DNA from: Streptomyces cellostaticus
GTDB taxonomy: Bacteria > Actinomycetota > Actinomycetes > Streptomycetales > Streptomycetaceae
Length of the DNA: 64,000 nt
Assembly: GCF_001513965.1 (NCBI RefSeq)
Contig: NZ_KQ948031.1
Coordinates: 121,091-185,090 of the forward strand
Direction: 5' to 3'
The notes beneath the pieces are model-generated. The model made no database searches and was not told the origin of the DNA. It saw only the letters and a program-made list of their open reading frames with translations. Shown in pieces: positions 52,433 through 61,064 of the stretch. The first letter of the stretch is position 1, and the number at the start of each line of letters is the position of its first letter. The position numbers were made by a program, and so were the translations under genes.

Positions 52433-52480
52433 GGCCTCCTCGCTCGGGACGTGGGTCGGGGCTCCGGGGCAGGGCTCCCG

Positions 52481-53254
52481 CTAGCGGGCAGCGCTCTGGA
52501 CGGGCCGCTGGGCCGAGGCGGACGCCTCGCGCTCGTCGGCCGTGGGTGAGAGGGCGACGAAGGCCGAAGTGAGGAACAGGTAGGACCCGAGGCCGACGGC
52601 GAGGGGGAAGATGAACTGCATCGCCGTGGCCCCGGGCAGCACCTCGCCGGAGGGCGTGACGCGCACGCTCACCGCGAACATCCCGGTGTAGTGCATGCTG
52701 CTGACGGCCGCCCCCATGACGAGGGAGGCGAGGGTGACGGCAAGGGGGGACTTGATGTTGAGCCCTGCCCACAGGGCCGCGGTCGCCGCCACGACGGCGA
52801 TCAGGACCGAGAGTCCCACGAGGACGGGGTCGTAGTGCACTTGACCGTGCAGCCGTACCGCCGCCATGCCCAGGTAGTGCATGCTGGCGACGCCCAGCCC
52901 GGTGGTGAGCCCGCCGAGCAGGAGCGCCCGGTTGCGGTCCCGGCTGTAGCCGACGGCGAAGACGCCGACGCAGACGACGACCATGGCGACGACGAGGCTG
53001 AGAATGGTCAGCGGCACGTCGTAGCGGATGTCGGTGCCGCTGACGCGGAAGCCGAGCATCGCCACGAAGTGCATGGTCCAGATGCCCGTCCCGATCGCGG
53101 AGGCGGCGGTGACGAGCCAGTTGCGGCGCGACCGGCCGGTGGTGCCGAGCGCGCGCACGGTGCAGCGCAGTCCCAGTGCGGCGCCTATGCAGGCCATGAC
53201 GTACGACAGCGCGGGGGTCAGCCAGCCGAAGGCGGCGTGGTCCAGGTGTCCCAT
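52481..53254 (-). CDS. MHYT-domain integral membrane sensor
   Basis: A 257-residue membrane protein made only of the MHYT domain, with seven predicted membrane segments. The three signature motifs are WTMHFVAM near residue 59, SMHYLGM near residue 124 and SMHYTGM near residue 187. The M-H-Y residues are proposed to bind copper or sense a small diatomic ligand. No GGDEF/EAL output domain is attached. It is just upstream of the conservon on the same strand (48 bases before cvnA) and could be its membrane partner. That link is an inference from position. Confidence 0.92.
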   Translation of the reverse strand: MGHLDHAAFGWLTPALSYVMACIGAALGLRCTVRALGTTGRSRRNWLVTAASAIGTGIWTMHFVAMLGFRVSGTDIRYDVPLTILSLVVAMVVVCVGVFAVGYSRDRNRALLLGGLTTGLGVASMHYLGMAAVRLHGQVHYDPVLVGLSVLIAVVAATAALWAGLNIKSPLAVTLASLVMGAAVSSMHYTGMFAVSVRVTPSGEVLPGATAMQFIFPLAVGLGSYLFLTSAFVALSPTADEREASASAQRPVQSAAR

Positions 53255-53397
53255 GGCCTCGGGACGCTAGCCGGAGCAGGGGCGCACGAAGGGCGCGCAT
53301 TTCGAAAGGTGTTGGAATATGACACAGAGAGGCGATGGAACGATCGCGTCCCGCTCGAACATGCGCGCAGGAACGTCCCCCACATCGGTGAGGGATC

Positions 53398-54006
53398 ATG
53401 CGGAGCATGAGCGACGACCACACACACGTCCAGGAGTTCTTCACCGCCCGCGCAGCCGACTGGGACAGCAGGTTCCCCGACGACGGCCCCGCCTACGCGG
53501 CCGCCGTGGCCGACCTGGGGCTCCGTCAGGGCGACCGCGTGCTCGACGCGGGCTGCGGCACGGGCCGCGCCCTGCCGCCCTTGCGTGCCGCCGTGGGGCC
53601 CTCCGGGGTGGTGACCGGGGTGGACCTGACCCCGGCCATGATCCAGGCCGCCATACGGGCGGGCAGGGACCGTGACGGACGGCTGCTGCTCGCGGACGTC
53701 GCCGCGCTGCCGCTGCGGTCCGGATCCTTGGACGCCGTGTTCGCGGCGGGCCTGATCGCCCATCTGCCGCAACCCGCCCAGAACCTGCGGGAACTGGCCC
53801 GCGTGGTACGGCCGGGTGGCACGCTGGCGCTGTTCCATCCCATCGGCCGGGCGGCCCTGGCGGCACGTCAGGGGCGGCAGATCACCCCCGACGACCTCCG
53901 GGCCGAGGCCAATCTGGGCCCGCTCCTCGCCCGCTCGGCCTGGCGCATGACGTCGTACGTCGACGAGCACGCCCGGTTCCTCGCGCTGGCCGTACGCGAG
54001 GGCTGA
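53398..54006 (+). CDS. Class I SAM-dependent methyltransferase (UbiE/Methyltransf_11-like)
   Basis: A 202-residue methyltransferase: EFFTARAADWDSRFPDDGP near the N-terminus, motif I VLDAGCGTGRALPPL near residue 44, the acidic residue in VTGVDLTPAMI and GSLDAVFAAGLIAHLPQPAQ (motif II-III). LARVVRPGGTLALFHPIG is the post-motif. The substrate is unknown. The start is ATG 53398, with GAGG four bases upstream; ATG 53407 has its GGAG too close. It is divergent from the MHYT gene and convergent with the hydrolase gene. Confidence 0.9.
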   Translation: MRSMSDDHTHVQEFFTARAADWDSRFPDDGPAYAAAVADLGLRQGDRVLDAGCGTGRALPPLRAAVGPSGVVTGVDLTPAMIQAAIRAGRDRDGRLLLADVAALPLRSGSLDAVFAAGLIAHLPQPAQNLRELARVVRPGGTLALFHPIGRAALAARQGRQITPDDLRAEANLGPLLARSAWRMTSYVDEHARFLALAVREG

Positions 54007-54019
54007 CGGCCGGGGCGGG

Positions 54020-54775
54020 TCAGCCCTGCCCCGCGATGGCTGCCGCGAAGGCGTCGGGATTGTCGAACATGACGTTGTGCCCGGCGCCCGGCACCGTCAC
54101 CACACGGACTCCGGCGGCTTCCAGGTCCTGCCTGCCCTTGAGTTCGCCACTGTGCTCGCCCTGAAGGTAGACGCGGTCGATCGCGAGGCCTTCCAGCATC
54201 GTGCGCATCACGGGGTCCGAGCCGTGGCGGAGGCCGACGGCACTGCGGTGCAGGGCGCGCGGATCTGCGAGCCGCATGGTGGCCGCCCACAGCGGACCGA
54301 CGGCCTCCAGTACGCGCGCGTAGTGCTCTTCGACGAACTCGTCCTCCCGGTAGGCGGCGATCCCGCTGCTGCCGGCCGTCGCCGGCGGGAAGGCGTCGAG
54401 GTTGGCCTCCGTGAGGACCAGCCGGGAGACGAGATCGGGCCGCCGGTGGGCGAGCACGATGGCGACGGCACCACCCATGCTGTGCGCGACCATCTCGGCT
54501 CCGGTGACGGCGGCCTGGTCCAGTGCGACCGCGACAGCGTCGGCATGTTCGTCCAGCGTGTAGCCGAAGTGCTCGGGCCGGTCGCTGGTGCCGTGCCCGG
54601 GCAGGTCCACGAACAGGCTGCGCCGGCCGACGAGTTCGGGGCGGGTCGCGATGTGCGCGTGGTACACGGCGGAGATCGATCCGAGTCCGTGCAGGTACAC
54701 ACGCGCGGGCTCGGCGCCGGGCGCCTCCGTCCACCGGATCATGCTCCCCTTGCTGTCGAATGCGGTCTGCTTCAC
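54020..54775 (-). CDS. Alpha/beta hydrolase
   Basis: A 251-residue hydrolase with the alpha/beta fold: RVYLHGLGSISAVYHAHI (oxyanion HG), LFVDLPGHGTSDRPEHFGYT, nucleophile elbow MVAHSMGGAVA near residue 96, a cap region, and the catalytic histidine in GAGHNVMFDNPD. The family contains esterases, lactonases and C-C hydrolases. The substrate cannot be named. ATG 54775 starts it. It is divergent from a PadR gene, so it is a candidate target of that regulator. Confidence 0.9.
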   Translation of the reverse strand: MKQTAFDSKGSMIRWTEAPGAEPARVYLHGLGSISAVYHAHIATRPELVGRRSLFVDLPGHGTSDRPEHFGYTLDEHADAVAVALDQAAVTGAEMVAHSMGGAVAIVLAHRRPDLVSRLVLTEANLDAFPPATAGSSGIAAYREDEFVEEHYARVLEAVGPLWAATMRLADPRALHRSAVGLRHGSDPVMRTMLEGLAIDRVYLQGEHSGELKGRQDLEAAGVRVVTVPGAGHNVMFDNPDAFAAAIAGQG

Positions 54776-54830
54776 CGTGTCCCTCCCCGACGTCTGCGGT
54801 ACGTGTCAGCACAATACCTCGATGCCGATG

Positions 54831-54850
54831 TATAGCGGTACCGAAATATA
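54831..54850. promoter_or_regulatory. Imperfect palindrome between hydrolase and PadR genes
   Basis: The segment TATAGCGGTACCGAAATATA has a perfect CGGTACCG core (54836-54843) and symmetric TATA ends, in an AT-rich island otherwise unusual here. It is 40 bases upstream of the PadR start and 55 bases upstream of the divergent hydrolase start. PadR proteins commonly repress themselves and an adjacent gene from such a site. Confidence 0.45.
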
Positions 54851-54890
54851 GAGCCACCGCTGTACAACGGATCCACGAGAGAATGCGGTC

Positions 54891-55424
54891 ATGCTGGAAC
54901 TCGCCATCCTTGGTTTCCTGTACGACGCACCGCTGCACGGTTACGTCCTGCGCAGGCACATCGCCGCCCTCACCGGCCACGTACGGCCCGTCGCCGAGAG
55001 CACGCTGTACCCGGCGATCAAGCGGCTGGAGAAGGCCGGCCTCCTGGCGCGGACCACCGAGCCGGGAGCCGTGGCCGCGCCGCGTCACGTCCTGACACTC
55101 ACCGAGGAGGGCAGGCAGGAGCTGCGGCGCCGCCTCGCCGATCCCGGGCAGCGCGAGATCACCGACGAGAACCAGTGGTTCACACTGCTCGCGTTCCTGC
55201 GGCACCTCGACGACCCCGCGGCCCAGGCGGCCGTGCTGCGGCGCCGGCTGGCCTTCCTGGAGGAACCGGCGAGCTTCTTCTACGACGGCGACCGGCCGCT
55301 GCGCGCCGAGGAACTGGACGACCCGTTCCGGCGGGGCGTCCTCACCATCGCGCGTGCCACGAGCCGGGCCGAACTCGCCTGGCTGCGCGACACGCTCAGG
55401 TCACTCGAGGGTGTCGGCCGCTGA
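54891..55424 (+). CDS. PadR-family transcriptional regulator
   Basis: A 177-residue PadR regulator. The N-terminal winged helix has LELAILGFLYDAPLHGYVLR, VAESTLYPAIKRLEKAGLLA and HVLTLTEEGRQELRRRL, all highly conserved in the family. The C-terminal half (about 95-177) matches the Vir_act_alpha_C dimerisation domain (DENQWFTLLAFLRHLDDPAA and GVLTIARATSRAELAWLRDTL). It probably represses itself and the divergent hydrolase. ATG 54891 starts it. Its stop overlaps the end of the convergent MpaB-like gene by 24 bases. Confidence 0.94.
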   Translation: MLELAILGFLYDAPLHGYVLRRHIAALTGHVRPVAESTLYPAIKRLEKAGLLARTTEPGAVAAPRHVLTLTEEGRQELRRRLADPGQREITDENQWFTLLAFLRHLDDPAAQAAVLRRRLAFLEEPASFFYDGDRPLRAEELDDPFRRGVLTIARATSRAELAWLRDTLRSLEGVGR

Positions 55425-56306
55425 GGTGTCCAGGTGCCGCACCGGACAGCCGCCCGCCCCTGGGACCGGGCGCGTACCCAGGCCGGCCAGCCGGTAGCCG
55501 TTCGGGTAGCCCTTGATCTCCCAGTTCTGCCGTGCGAAATGCGGCGTGCGGCGCGGCGGCAGCAGCCGGACCAGCCGGCCGCGTGTGCGCACGGCGCGGC
55601 GCACGAGCGCGGAGGCGGCCGGGCCCGGCGGCTCGTAGCGGAAGGCGCGCAGCAGGGGCTCGTCGAGCAGCGCGCGCGTCGCCGCGCGCAGCAGGGGTGC
55701 CAACGGTCGCGGGTACCAGGAGGCCATCAGGTCGAGCGTGGCGTCGGATACCCGCCGGGCCTGCTCGTCCCACGCGAAGTGGGCCTCTTCGTAGGCGTCG
55801 AGGAGGGCTTCGAACTCCTCGTAGGTCTCGGGTATGGCGGGGATGCCCAGGTGCCGGCCCAGGGTGCGGTAGTACTCGGTGGTGGCGACGATCTCGTGCC
55901 GGGACAGGCGGCGCCAGCCGTAGGTGTCGATCCACCGCCTCGGCATGACGACGAAGGTGGACAGCACATAGAGCATGTCGTCGTCGCTGATGTCGTAGCT
56001 GCGGTGCATCTGGTTGATGCGGCGGATCGCGGTCCTGCCCTCCGCGGTGCTGAAGCCGTGCTCCACAACGGCGTCGAGGAGCAGCGCGGTGTCGTCGTAG
56101 CGCTTCTGTGTGCGCTCGGTCAGCTCCGCCGTCTGCGCGAGCAGCCGCCCGATGCTGGGTACGGCGTAGGTGCGGTACAGCGCCAGCTCCAGGGCCCGTG
56201 TGTAGTCCCACGGAAATTCGAACGCCACGCTGAGCCGGTAGATCTCCAGGGCGTCCGCCACCGGGTCCATCCGACGGATCTGCTCGAGCCGCCCGAAGCG
56301 CTTCAC
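55401..56306 (-). CDS. MpaB-family oxygenase (DUF2236)
   Basis: A 301-residue protein of the MpaB oxygenase (latex-clearing-protein-like, DUF2236) family. The family core contains EFPWDYTRALELALYRTYAV, GRTAIRRINQMHRSYDISD with the conserved RxxQMH, YVLSTFVVMPRRWIDTYGW, and EYYRTLGRHLGIPAIPETYE. The histidine and arginines that bind haem in characterised relatives seem present. The substrate is unknown. GTG 56306 is chosen, because AAGGGGG lies eight bases upstream; a TTG at 56339 lies further out. The C-terminus ends with a region rich in R and P. Confidence 0.83.
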   Translation of the reverse strand: MKRFGRLEQIRRMDPVADALEIYRLSVAFEFPWDYTRALELALYRTYAVPSIGRLLAQTAELTERTQKRYDDTALLLDAVVEHGFSTAEGRTAIRRINQMHRSYDISDDDMLYVLSTFVVMPRRWIDTYGWRRLSRHEIVATTEYYRTLGRHLGIPAIPETYEEFEALLDAYEEAHFAWDEQARRVSDATLDLMASWYPRPLAPLLRAATRALLDEPLLRAFRYEPPGPAASALVRRAVRTRGRLVRLLPPRRTPHFARQNWEIKGYPNGYRLAGLGTRPVPGAGGCPVRHLDTSAADTLE

Positions 56307-56404
56307 CGTGTCGTCCCCCTTCTGCCGCCGAAGCTCCAACTCTACGTTGAACAGCAGCAGGTGGGCGATGGGTGACGACCCCGTTCAGGGGGAAGGTGGG
56401 GCAC

Positions 56405-56701
56405 ATGTTCGACGTGATGCGCAAGTACGCCGCCAGATTCCGCACCTCCCCGCGCGCGGAGGAACCAAGCGCCCGGGACAGGCGCGCACACAACTTGTTC
56501 GAAGCTGCGGCCGCCTATGTGGCGGCCTGCGCGGAGGACGATCAGGACCGGATCGAGGAGGCGGCGGCCCGGGTGTCGCCGGAGGCGCTGGCGTTCGGGG
56601 TGCGCGAGCTGGCGTGCCGGGCCGTCGTCACACTCGCCCGGGAGCGCGACAAGTCGCCCCGGGCGGTGGCCCGCGATCTGCTCGGGCTCCCGACACCCTG
56701 A
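56405..56701 (+). CDS. Conserved small protein of unknown function
   Basis: A 98-residue mostly helical protein that I do not recognise at family level. LFEAAAAYVAACAEDDQDRI and VRELACRAVVTLARERDKSP suggest a pair of amphipathic helices. No signal peptide or membrane segment is present. ATG 56405 is well placed after AAGGTGG; an upstream GTG at 56372 is possible. It is divergent from the MpaB-like gene with about 100 bases between the starts and could share control with it. Confidence 0.65.
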   Translation: MFDVMRKYAARFRTSPRAEEPSARDRRAHNLFEAAAAYVAACAEDDQDRIEEAAARVSPEALAFGVRELACRAVVTLARERDKSPRAVARDLLGLPTP

Positions 56702-56842
56702 GAGAAACACCGCGCCGACCGGTGGTCATTTCGCCCCCGTCCAGGTGGAAACCTGCAGCTCCGCGTGGTGTGCGGAGTCGTGACAAGCGCCTTCCGCTCG
56801 CACTAGGGTGCGCGCCGATGGACGAACCACTGGGAGGCACGG

Positions 56843-57700
56843 ATGGCCGGGACGGACGATGAGGCCGTCGCCGCCGCGGACGAGGCGCTGTATGTGCTCA
56901 CGGCGGTGCTGCTGACGCCTGCGCAGTTTCCGAGCGTGCTGGGCGACGACTATCCGGAGGCCTGCACAGCGCTGGGCCTGGCACCGCGCGCCGACGGGTA
57001 CGGCCTGGTGCTCGGGCAGGACGGTGACGGCGCCCGCTGGACGGTCGTCATCGACGACGTCTCGCTGGTCGCCGTGGCGATCGCCTCCTGGGACTGCGGG
57101 ATGGAGTACGAGCTGTCGCCGGACGAGCGCAGCGTCGTGGCGGCCCTCCCGGGCTGGCCGCTGGCGGTCGCCGTCGCCGCACCCGGTGTGCCCGCGCCGC
57201 ACGACCCCGATCCCGAGATCGCGGACGGGCCCGCACTGACGCCGCCGGACACCGGCTCCTGGGGAGCTGCCCAGCGGCGCCTGGGCGCCGACGAGATAGC
57301 GCTGCAGTGGGCGGTGTGGCGGGAGCAGATCGACGACGACTACTTCCCCTCGACCGATGAGCAGCCGACGACCGCGCAGGCCCATGCGGACGGCGCGGCG
57401 GCGGACGGCGAGGAGAGCGCACCGAAGGGCGGCCACCAGGGCGTCCGGCGGGTGCTGGCGGAGGCGCGCGCCTACGTCGACTCACCGCCGCCGCTGGGCC
57501 GGGTGCGCTCGTCGTTCGCCCCGGGCGACGCCCGTACGCTGCGCGCCGACGGCCCGGGCTGGTCGATGGTGGCCCGCACCGACGACATCGCGTTCGTCCT
57601 GCTCGACGAGGAGCCCGGCGAGGTGCTGCCGGTGGGCCGGGGCCCGGAGTTGCCAGGGCTTCTGGAGGCGCTCGACAAAATGGCCGTACGACCCAGCTGA
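56843..57700 (+). CDS. Conserved acidic protein of unknown function
   Basis: A 285-residue acidic cytoplasmic protein of a kind found in Streptomyces but with no known function. The N-terminal half (to about 130) reads as a compact alpha/beta domain (ADEALYVLTAVLLTPAQFPS and WTVVIDDVSLVAVAIASWDC). A linker rich in A, D and E (residues about 175-190) leads to a C-terminal domain (GPGWSMVARTDDIAFVLLDE). It begins at ATG 56843. No partner or operon is evident. Confidence 0.65.
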   Translation: MAGTDDEAVAAADEALYVLTAVLLTPAQFPSVLGDDYPEACTALGLAPRADGYGLVLGQDGDGARWTVVIDDVSLVAVAIASWDCGMEYELSPDERSVVAALPGWPLAVAVAAPGVPAPHDPDPEIADGPALTPPDTGSWGAAQRRLGADEIALQWAVWREQIDDDYFPSTDEQPTTAQAHADGAAADGEESAPKGGHQGVRRVLAEARAYVDSPPPLGRVRSSFAPGDARTLRADGPGWSMVARTDDIAFVLLDEEPGEVLPVGRGPELPGLLEALDKMAVRPS

Positions 57701-57800
57701 ACCCGCGGGGGCCGCATCCTCCGTGGAGGCGCGGCACCCAAGGGCTCCGAGCGAGCCTGCGGGCCCCTCGGCGAACGGCCCCGGCCCGCCGGCCCGTCGC

Positions 57801-57983
57801 TCAGCGGCCGAGTTCCTTGCGTGTGACCCGGCGGAGCCTGCGCCGCTGCGAGGGGTCCAGCGCCAGGTACGCGGCGACCGGAACCCCCACCACAATGAGG
57901 AACGAGACCCACCAGGGCAGCCAGATCAGCAGGATGAGACCGACCGCCACACCCCCTGCGGCGATCTTCGCGGTCTTGGACAT
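57801..57983 (-). CDS. Small membrane protein
   Basis: A 60-residue protein with two closely spaced hydrophobic segments (AAGGVAVGLILLIWLPWW and SFLIVVGVPVAAYLALD) followed by a basic tail (QRRRLRRVTRKELGR). It is probably an inner-membrane helical hairpin with the tail in the cytoplasm. I do not recognise a family function. ATG 57983 has GAGG upstream. The gene is small but the ribosome-binding site and protein-like composition support it. Confidence 0.7.
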   Translation of the reverse strand: MSKTAKIAAGGVAVGLILLIWLPWWVSFLIVVGVPVAAYLALDPSQRRRLRRVTRKELGR

Positions 57984-58193
57984 GAGCGTCGCCTCCTTCG
58001 CGGCCACTGCCGCTCTCTGCTCTGGAAACGGCGCCGCGCTCCCAGCGGTTCCGGACCCCGACCCTGAGACATCCCTGAGACGTACCCCCTAGTGGCCCAG
58101 GTCACAGCCTAAGCCTTCCGGATACACGCCTGGCGTGCTGTAGCCTCAGCGACCCCAAGTGAGTAGTCAAATTTGAGGAGTGCGGGCATACCT

Positions 58194-61064
58194 GTGCAGA
58201 GGATTTCCACGGCACCCCCCTCCGAGCTACCCGAACTGTCCCGCTGCTGCGCGGTGTTCCTGCCGTCCGACCCCGCCCGCGCCGGCCTGATGGCCTTCTG
58301 GCGGCCGGACGGCGAGCCGCTCCCCGTCGTCGCCGGGGGCTCCGTCTCGGAGCTGGATCTGGTGATGCCCGCCCCGGACCGGGCCGTCCAGCGGGTACGG
58401 CTGGCTGTCCTGCTGCTGCCGGTGCGTGCCGCCCTCCCGGTGCTCACGCGCGCGCGTGCGGAGCCCGGGAGCCACCGGGCCACAGCCTTCTGGGGCACGG
58501 CCGGCCTGCTGGCCTTGCACCTCCTGGCGCGGGGTCTGCTCCTGCCCGGTCTCTCCCCGGGTGATCACGACGCATGGCGGGTGGGGCCGCTGTCCGTGCG
58601 CGACGCGGAGCTCGTGCGCGAACTGGCCGCGGCCATGCCTCCGGAGGCACACGCCGTGCCGCTCTCCGCCGACGGGCAACCCAGGCTGCCCGACCCGGAG
58701 CGGCTGCTGCGCGCCTTACTGGACGCCGTCGCCGACACGCTCCCCCGCACTCCCGCCGCACCGTCCGTGACGGGCGGCACCGCCTACGCGGCACCCGAGC
58801 CGCAGCAGTTGCCCGTCCTGCGGGCGTGGGCCGACGACATCGCCGCGGGACACGACGCGGGTGTGCGCCTGTCGCTGCGCGTGGAAGCGCCCGGCCTCCA
58901 CGACGCCGAGCGCGAGGACGACGCTCCGGTGCCGTTCCGCGCAGTGCTCCAGGTGCATGGCGTGAGCGGGTTTGCAGACGTCGCGGACGCCGCCGAGCTG
59001 TGGGCCGCCCCGGGAACCGGGCACGAGGCGTTCGGCCCGCGCGCGCGGGCGGACGCACTGCTGGCGCTGCGCCGGGCGGCCCGGGCATGGCCGCCGCTGA
59101 CACCTCTGCTCTCCGCCGCCGCTCCCGACGGCGTGGATCTCGCCGACGACGAGATCGCCGAACTCCTGGGAGAGGGCGCCCGGGCGCTGGGCGCGGCAGG
59201 CGTCGACGTGCACTGGCCGAAGGAGCTGTCGCGCGAGCTGACCACGCATGCGGCCGTCGGACCGCCGGACGACGGGAGGGCCGTGGGCGAGAAGGCCTCG
59301 GCGCTGCCGACGTTTCTCTCGGCGGACGCCCTGCTCACCTTCCGCTGGCAGTTCGCGCTGGGCGGACAGGAGCTGTCGCGCGAGGAACTGGACCGGCTCG
59401 CGGAGGCCAAGCGTCCCCTCGTACGGCTGCGCGACCGATGGGTTCTGGTCGACCCGCGCGAGGCCGACCGCGCCCGCGCCCGGCAGGACCGCTCCATGGC
59501 CCCGGTCGAGGCGCTGGCCGCCGCTCTGACGGGCTCGGCCGAGGTGGACGGCCACCGGGTCGAGGTACTGCCCACGGGGTGGCTGGCGCGGCTGCGGGAG
59601 CGGCTCGCGGATCCGGAGGCGGCGCGGCCCGTCGGTCAGCCCGCGACGCTCGCCGCCACCCTGCGCGATTACCAGCTGCGGGGCCTCGGTTGGCTGGCCC
59701 GGACGACGGCCCTCGGGCTGGGCTGCTGCCTGGCCGACGACATGGGTCTCGGCAAGACGGTCACACTGATCGCGCTGCATCTGCACCGGCAGACGGACGC
59801 CTCGGCGGCCGGTCCCACTCTGGTGGTCTGTCCTGCGTCGCTGCTCGGCAACTGGCAGCGCGAGATCGAGCGGTTCGCTCCCGGTGCGCCGGTGCGCAGG
59901 TTCCACGGGCCCGGGCGCGCTCTCGATTCCCTGGCGGACGGGGAGTTCGTGCTCACGACCTACGGCACGATGCGCCTGGACGCCGGGCGGCTTGCCGAGG
60001 TGGCCTGGGGCATGGTCGTCGCCGACGAGGCGCAGCACGTGAAGAACCCGTATGCGGCGACCGCGCGTGCGCTGCGATCCATCGGCGCGCGCGCACGCGT
60101 GGCGCTCACCGGTACACCGGTGGAGAACAACCTCACGGAACTGTGGGCGATCCTCGACTGGACGACACCGGGGCTGCTCGGCCGTCTCGGCCCCTTCCGC
60201 GCGCGTTATGCGCAGCCGGTCGAGGGCGGCCGGGATCCCGCAGCCGCGGAACACCTCGCACGGCTCGTGCAGCCGTTCCTGCTGCGGCGCCGGAAGTCGG
60301 ACCCCGGCATCGCGCCGGAACTGCCCCCGAAGACCGAGACCGACCATCCGGTGGCACTGACCCACGAACAGACGGGCCTGTACGAGGCGTTGGTGCGCGA
60401 GACCCTCGACCGGATCGCGGCCGCCGACGACATGGCCCGTCGGGGCCTGATCGTGAAGCTGCTGACCGGGCTGAAGCAGATCTGCAATCATCCGGCGCAG
60501 TTCCTCAAGGAGGACGATCCGCGGCTCCCGGGGCGCTCGGGGAAGCTGGAGCTGCTGGACGAACTGCTCGACACCATCCTCGCGGAGGGATCGGGTGTTC
60601 TGGTCTTCACGCAGTACGTGCGGATGGCCCGCCTGCTCGAACGGCACTTGACGGCCCGCGGGGTGCCCTCGCAGCTGTTGCACGGCGGCACCCCGGTCGC
60701 CGAGCGCGAGACGCTGGTGCGCCGCTTCCAGGAGGGCGAGGTGCCGGTGTTCCTGCTGTCGCTGAAGGCCGCGGGAACGGGCCTGAACCTCACGCGAGCG
60801 GAGCATGTCGTGCACTACGACCGCTGGTGGAACCCGGCGGTCGAGGCGCAGGCCACCGACCGCGCGTACCGGATCGGGCAGACCCGCCCGGTGCAGGTGC
60901 ACCGGCTGATCGCCGAGGGGACCGTCGAGGATCGCATCGCGGAGATGCTCGGGCGCAAGCAGGAACTGGCGGACGCCGTGCTCGGCGCCGGCGAGGCCGC
61001 ACTGACCGAGGTGACGGACGCGGAACTGGCCGCACTGGTGGAACTGCGCGGGGAGGCGCGATGA
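58194..61064 (+). CDS. SNF2-family DEAD/DEAH helicase/translocase with a TTA codon
   Basis: A 956-residue Swi2/Snf2-type DNA translocase. The N-terminal half (about 1-460) is a long actinobacterial accessory region that includes SNF2_assoc-like sequence (RWQFALGGQELSREELDRLA). The motor has motif I ADDMGLGKTVTLIAL, motif II VVADEAQHVKNP, motif III ALTGTPVENNLTELW, LLHGGTPVAERETLVRRFQE, and motif VI RAYRIGQTRPVQVHRL. Codon 175 (58716-58718) is TTA, so translation may depend on bldA tRNA. The start is uncertain: GTG 58194 begins family-like sequence, but a TTG at 58173 is also in frame. The SWIM gene that follows overlaps its stop. Confidence 0.93.
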   Translation: MQRISTAPPSELPELSRCCAVFLPSDPARAGLMAFWRPDGEPLPVVAGGSVSELDLVMPAPDRAVQRVRLAVLLLPVRAALPVLTRARAEPGSHRATAFWGTAGLLALHLLARGLLLPGLSPGDHDAWRVGPLSVRDAELVRELAAAMPPEAHAVPLSADGQPRLPDPERLLRALLDAVADTLPRTPAAPSVTGGTAYAAPEPQQLPVLRAWADDIAAGHDAGVRLSLRVEAPGLHDAEREDDAPVPFRAVLQVHGVSGFADVADAAELWAAPGTGHEAFGPRARADALLALRRAARAWPPLTPLLSAAAPDGVDLADDEIAELLGEGARALGAAGVDVHWPKELSRELTTHAAVGPPDDGRAVGEKASALPTFLSADALLTFRWQFALGGQELSREELDRLAEAKRPLVRLRDRWVLVDPREADRARARQDRSMAPVEALAAALTGSAEVDGHRVEVLPTGWLARLRERLADPEAARPVGQPATLAATLRDYQLRGLGWLARTTALGLGCCLADDMGLGKTVTLIALHLHRQTDASAAGPTLVVCPASLLGNWQREIERFAPGAPVRRFHGPGRALDSLADGEFVLTTYGTMRLDAGRLAEVAWGMVVADEAQHVKNPYAATARALRSIGARARVALTGTPVENNLTELWAILDWTTPGLLGRLGPFRARYAQPVEGGRDPAAAEHLARLVQPFLLRRRKSDPGIAPELPPKTETDHPVALTHEQTGLYEALVRETLDRIAAADDMARRGLIVKLLTGLKQICNHPAQFLKEDDPRLPGRSGKLELLDELLDTILAEGSGVLVFTQYVRMARLLERHLTARGVPSQLLHGGTPVAERETLVRRFQEGEVPVFLLSLKAAGTGLNLTRAEHVVHYDRWWNPAVEAQATDRAYRIGQTRPVQVHRLIAEGTVEDRIAEMLGRKQELADAVLGAGEAALTEVTDAELAALVELRGEAR

